Shown piece after piece: positions 61,375 through 64,000 of a stretch of 64,000 bases of DNA. Where the stretch lies: contig CANLSF010000001.1 of assembly GCA_947493695.1 (NCBI GenBank), forward strand, positions 62,001 to 126,000, in the 5' to 3' direction. Within the stretch, counting starts at the first letter, position 1; every line of letters begins with the position of its first letter. The translations under genes and the position numbers were made by a program. Source of the DNA: an uncultured Kiloniellaceae bacterium (GTDB taxonomy: Bacteria; Pseudomonadota; Alphaproteobacteria; Kiloniellales; Kiloniellaceae). The notes under the pieces are model-generated. The model ran no database searches and was not told where the DNA came from. It was given only the letters and a program-made list of their open reading frames with translations.

Positions 61375-62037
61375 ATGAAGTTAAAAGAACTCTATTTATA
61401 TCCAGATTTGGTCGAGTATACAGACGACGTCATTTGTCCGTTTCGGGATCAATCCCGCAGCATCTGTAATTTTTTGGAGCGGCGACTCCAATCAATCATG
61501 TACAAAACGGAAGGCTTCAAGAAAATCTGCATTATTGGCAAATCAAATCCCTGTGGCGATTGCATTATCAACTCGTCAAATGCGCTGTCTGTCGAAATCG
61601 AATTCGACCAAAACCAATATAAAAAATTAGGCGAACAGGAGCTTAATCCTTACTTCAGCGATTTGCTCAAACTTGGATTTCTAAAATGCCACAAACAGCA
61701 CGAAATACCTCTGCATGAGTTAATGAAAAGGTTGGAAGAATTTCAAGCTGAAGGTTACAAAAACGAATGGCGTTTCAAGTCAAAAAGATTCAAAGAGCTT
61801 GGAGTTACATGTTTTTTGAACTGTAGGTTGACACTTAAAAACTTCGAACTCGCGTTGTCGGTTCTGGACGGCGACACAACGCTTTTTGACGAAGTCATCC
61901 TGACAACGGAGCCTGATGAAATCGTTTTCGTTCCAATGTTCAAGGATATTGGTCTCAGCAACAACCACTTAATCGTCTCTGACAGGTCGGATAAACCCAT
62001 TTTTGAGCTCGACTATAACCGTTTGGATTCAGCTTAA
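61375..62037 (+). CDS. Uncharacterised 220-residue protein, low GC
   Basis: A predicted soluble protein with seven cysteines (for example CIIGKSNPCGDC, FLNCRLTL) and mixed alpha/beta composition. Its codon use is clearly more A/T-rich than in the rest of the window, suggesting recent acquisition. I do not recognise the family. It is divergent from the SUFU-side genes. Confidence 0.7.
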   Translation: MKLKELYLYPDLVEYTDDVICPFRDQSRSICNFLERRLQSIMYKTEGFKKICIIGKSNPCGDCIINSSNALSVEIEFDQNQYKKLGEQELNPYFSDLLKLGFLKCHKQHEIPLHELMKRLEEFQAEGYKNEWRFKSKRFKELGVTCFLNCRLTLKNFELALSVLDGDTTLFDEVILTTEPDEIVFVPMFKDIGLSNNHLIVSDRSDKPIFELDYNRLDSA

Positions 62038-62373
62038 ACATTTGTGCGAGTTAGAAAGTAAGACCAGTATGTCTATTTGCGGATACATCTTGCAATTCGG
62101 TCAGTTGCAAAGGTTAAACTCTGAGGCATTTAACTGACCGGAGTGAAATCCCAATTTCCATACAGAATCACGTCTTAGATTCTGCGCACGACGATCTGAG
62201 TTCACGCATAATTTAAGAACTGACCCTTTTGACATTCGGCGTCGGAGAGAGCGTGTCTCATGTTCTAAGCTCCTTTTCGGAGCTTGAATCACGCCGTAAT
62301 GGCAAACTTCAATGTCTGCTTTAGCCCCAAACACGGTAACCTTGTACGCAAGGCCGCTTGGAACCCAATGTGG
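62038..62373. other. Gene-free 336-base spacer in the accessory tract
   Basis: A 77-residue minus-strand frame at 62101-62334 is present but its composition (many Arg and Ser, no ribosome site) looks random. No repeat, RNA or promoter was recognised. Confidence 0.4.
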
Positions 62374-62616
62374 CTAATTAACTGAGACAATCATGCTTTG
62401 GATTTCTTGCTCAGCCAATGCGACACTTTCAAAAATCCCTTGCGCAGGTAGCGTTGCCCAGCCCTCGGCATAAACAATGCCATCTTCATCAGCAGAACAA
62501 TAATAGTACTCGTCTGCAATGGCATACCAACCGTCTGTGCGCCTCACGATCGTCAGGCGTCGATTTGTATGCTCTTGGTTGGAAGAGATATATGGGAACA
62601 CTTTTAGCCTTTCCAT
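62374..62616 (-). CDS. Small uncharacterised acidic protein
   Basis: An 80-residue frame: IVRRTDGWYAIADEYYYCSADED, then EGWATLPAQGIFESVALAEQEI. The amphipathic C-terminal helix and acidic character resemble small immunity-like proteins, but no family is recognised. Ribosome site weak. A frame 62489-62725 overlaps its 5' part, so a frameshifted longer gene is possible. Confidence 0.45.
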   Translation of the reverse strand: MERLKVFPYISSNQEHTNRRLTIVRRTDGWYAIADEYYYCSADEDGIVYAEGWATLPAQGIFESVALAEQEIQSMIVSVN

Positions 62617-62754
62617 CCCAGCTGAATAACTTCTTTAGATTTCCATTACAATAGCCAGCTTGTTCGGCAGAACTGTCTCCCGTGTCGAATGTATCTACCT
62701 CGAAAGCAGTACCGAAGGCGGACATTGGTCATTCGTCGTTTATGAGTACACGAC

Positions 62755-63918
62755 CTAGTCTATATCCGCAGTGCGCGTAAAATTAACAAACACAACATTC
62801 ACATGATGTATCTCGCCGCTTTCTGAGTTGTAATAGTACAAATCACCCATTTGTCTTGTAGGCCATTTAATTTTATAACCATTTAAATCAAGTTTTATGT
62901 AACCACCTTCAACTATTCCCATCTCCTCTCGAAGGTCATCGCTCAAATAGGTAATGACGCCTTGTCGTTTTGCAGAAAAGACTAAGCTATCGTGTCGAAG
63001 TTCGAATCCATGCATGTTTTCGAGAACTCTGTGTCCGACCGCATACGTCGTAGAACGAGGGCCAAGTTGCCGGGTCACCAAAGCACCGTTGATGGAATAT
63101 TGGTCAAGTCCCGACTGCAGCCTTAAATGTCGAGCTACCTGCCGCCACGACTCTCCACTTAGGAAACCTGACTCGCTGACTCCATCCATCGCGGCACTCA
63201 GTTCCGGCACCTTACGCCAGTCTTCTTCACCCACGGTCGCCAGATAATATCCTTTGAAATTCGCGCGCTTCCATTTTCGTTTTCCGCCGCGGAGGCCTCC
63301 ATAATGCGCATTTTGTAATACCGCAAATTCTTCTGAATAGTCTCTTGCTTTAAGCTGCGAGCTATTCCGAAGTTCTATTTCTAAAAAGCGCACGCGCGAC
63401 CCTGCAGGTGAAAGTGATGCGAACGAATGATAGCCCTCAATCACAATCGGATTGTCGGCGTTCGCTGTCCAAAGGATCAGAGGTATGAAGTCTGCAGGTA
63501 GCGCTGGGAAGGCTTTCCAGGATGGCGCGTTGGCAGGCTGCGGATGCGCAAATTTTTCACACAGCTTCGGGACAACGATGATTACCCCAGAACCATCTGG
63601 CAGGCGATGCGTCATGGCTTCCTGATCCGCGTACCAATGTTTCTGAAAGTGGTCTGTCAGGCGATGAGCAAAATAGGGTTGGCATTCGATCACCCGCGTG
63701 ATCTCGACCGGCTCGCCCTCGATCTCCAGCTTCGCTGTCAGTTCGTAGTAACGCGATCCATCATGAAACAATGACCGCAACACCCAGGAACCCGCACCTC
63801 CATCAATACCCACACCTTTGCTCGACCAGGCAACGAGGTTACCGAAACCGATGTAGGCACCAAGCGGCAATCCTAAAATTGCGATCAAGCAAACAACAAG
63901 CCACTTGATGACTTTCAT
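62755..63918 (-). CDS. Uncharacterised membrane-anchored exported protein
   Basis: A 387-residue protein from the ATG at 63918. One N-terminal hydrophobic helix (VIKWLVVCLIAILGLPLGAYIGFG) acts as signal anchor. The remainder is soluble, with YYELTAKLEIEGEPVEITRVI near the start, a GSGVIIVVPKL segment and a beta-rich C-terminus (LYYYNSESGEIHHVNVVF). I do not recognise a domain. It is the last gene of the accessory tract. Confidence 0.7.
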   Translation of the reverse strand: MKVIKWLVVCLIAILGLPLGAYIGFGNLVAWSSKGVGIDGGAGSWVLRSLFHDGSRYYELTAKLEIEGEPVEITRVIECQPYFAHRLTDHFQKHWYADQEAMTHRLPDGSGVIIVVPKLCEKFAHPQPANAPSWKAFPALPADFIPLILWTANADNPIVIEGYHSFASLSPAGSRVRFLEIELRNSSQLKARDYSEEFAVLQNAHYGGLRGGKRKWKRANFKGYYLATVGEEDWRKVPELSAAMDGVSESGFLSGESWRQVARHLRLQSGLDQYSINGALVTRQLGPRSTTYAVGHRVLENMHGFELRHDSLVFSAKRQGVITYLSDDLREEMGIVEGGYIKLDLNGYKIKWPTRQMGDLYYYNSESGEIHHVNVVFVNFTRTADID

Positions 63919-64000
63919 TGCGATACCATGCACCCTCTAGCAGTGTCGACGAGTTCCAAGCTACCCATTCAGCAGTCTCAGCCTTCTTATTCTTATTCTT

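Noticed and set aside
62101-62334. 77-residue minus-strand frame in the accessory tract
   Set aside because: Basic random-looking product, no ribosome site.
1-64000. tRNA, rRNA, CRISPR arrays, transposases, integrases or phage genes
   Set aside because: Looked for while reading; no cloverleaf, regularly spaced repeats or recombinase motifs were recognised. A dedicated scan (tRNAscan or a CRISPR finder) would settle it.

Overview
The window looks like a chromosomal segment of a free-living, probably marine or saline, alphaproteobacterium (Rhodospirillales-like by impression). The grounds are a moderately high GC content, dense two-strand gene packing, many ATGA and TAATG overlaps, several LysR, GlxA and LacI regulators beside catabolic operons, an ECF/cupin anti-sigma pair and a carnitine/betaine degradation locus. 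No rRNA, tRNA, CRISPR array, insertion sequence or phage gene was recognised. All calls come from reading motifs; no database search was run.

Layout. 1-4277: light-dependent DNA repair, with a truncated photolyase/cryptochrome-like gene, a DUF2256 zinc-ribbon protein, a class I CPD photolyase and an iron-sulfur (6-4)-type photolyase. 4279-12328: a LacI regulator with palindromic operators, then an ABC sugar transporter operon (binding protein, two unusual permeases, ATPase) enclosing a cytoplasmic GH63/MGH1-like glycosidase, probably for uptake of an intact glycoside such as glucosylglycerate. 12338-16484: three enzymes of a non-phosphorylative (Weimberg-type) sugar-acid pathway: FAH-family dehydratase, SMP-30 lactonase and IlvD/Edd dehydratase. 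16507-22444: a LysR regulator divergent from a non-pyrrolysine MttB-like methyltransferase, a glucarate-dehydratase-like enolase-superfamily member with altered catalytic positions and an Old-Yellow-Enzyme/FeS/FAD demethylase-like protein. This is a candidate undescribed quaternary-amine pathway.

22627-32024: a DUF1835 protein, a large chemoreceptor beside an orphan branched-chain amino-acid-type binding protein, an IclR regulator, and an operon of Tat-exported ferritin-like protein, cytochrome c, ECF sigma factor and hybrid RskA/cupin anti-sigma factor. 32245-38040: carnitine catabolism (LysR, Rieske oxygenase, carnitine dehydrogenase-thioesterase fusion, dehydrocarnitine-cleaving BKACE enzyme, CdhR-like regulator), which would convert carnitine to glycine betaine and then demethylate it. 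38006-43752: a 3-methyladenine glycosylase-like protein, an exported protein of unknown function and an MFS/DUF3833/DUF6134 operon. 44040-45845: cold-shock DEAD-box helicase and CspA. 46036-48414: a beta-hydroxyacid dehydrogenase and a GlxA/rhodanese divergent pair.

48425-53936: a surface polysaccharide block (flippase, phosphodiesterase-like protein, two paralogous GT2 enzymes). 54126-60171: AT-rich spacers with large inverted repeats, rhodanese-DUF2892, NicO metal transporter, Hsp70-like protein behind a structured leader, NUDIX, isochorismatase-like hydrolase and a second enolase-superfamily enzyme. 60334-63918: a lower-GC accessory tract with a SUFU-domain protein and several unrecognised small proteins, possibly orphan immunity genes.
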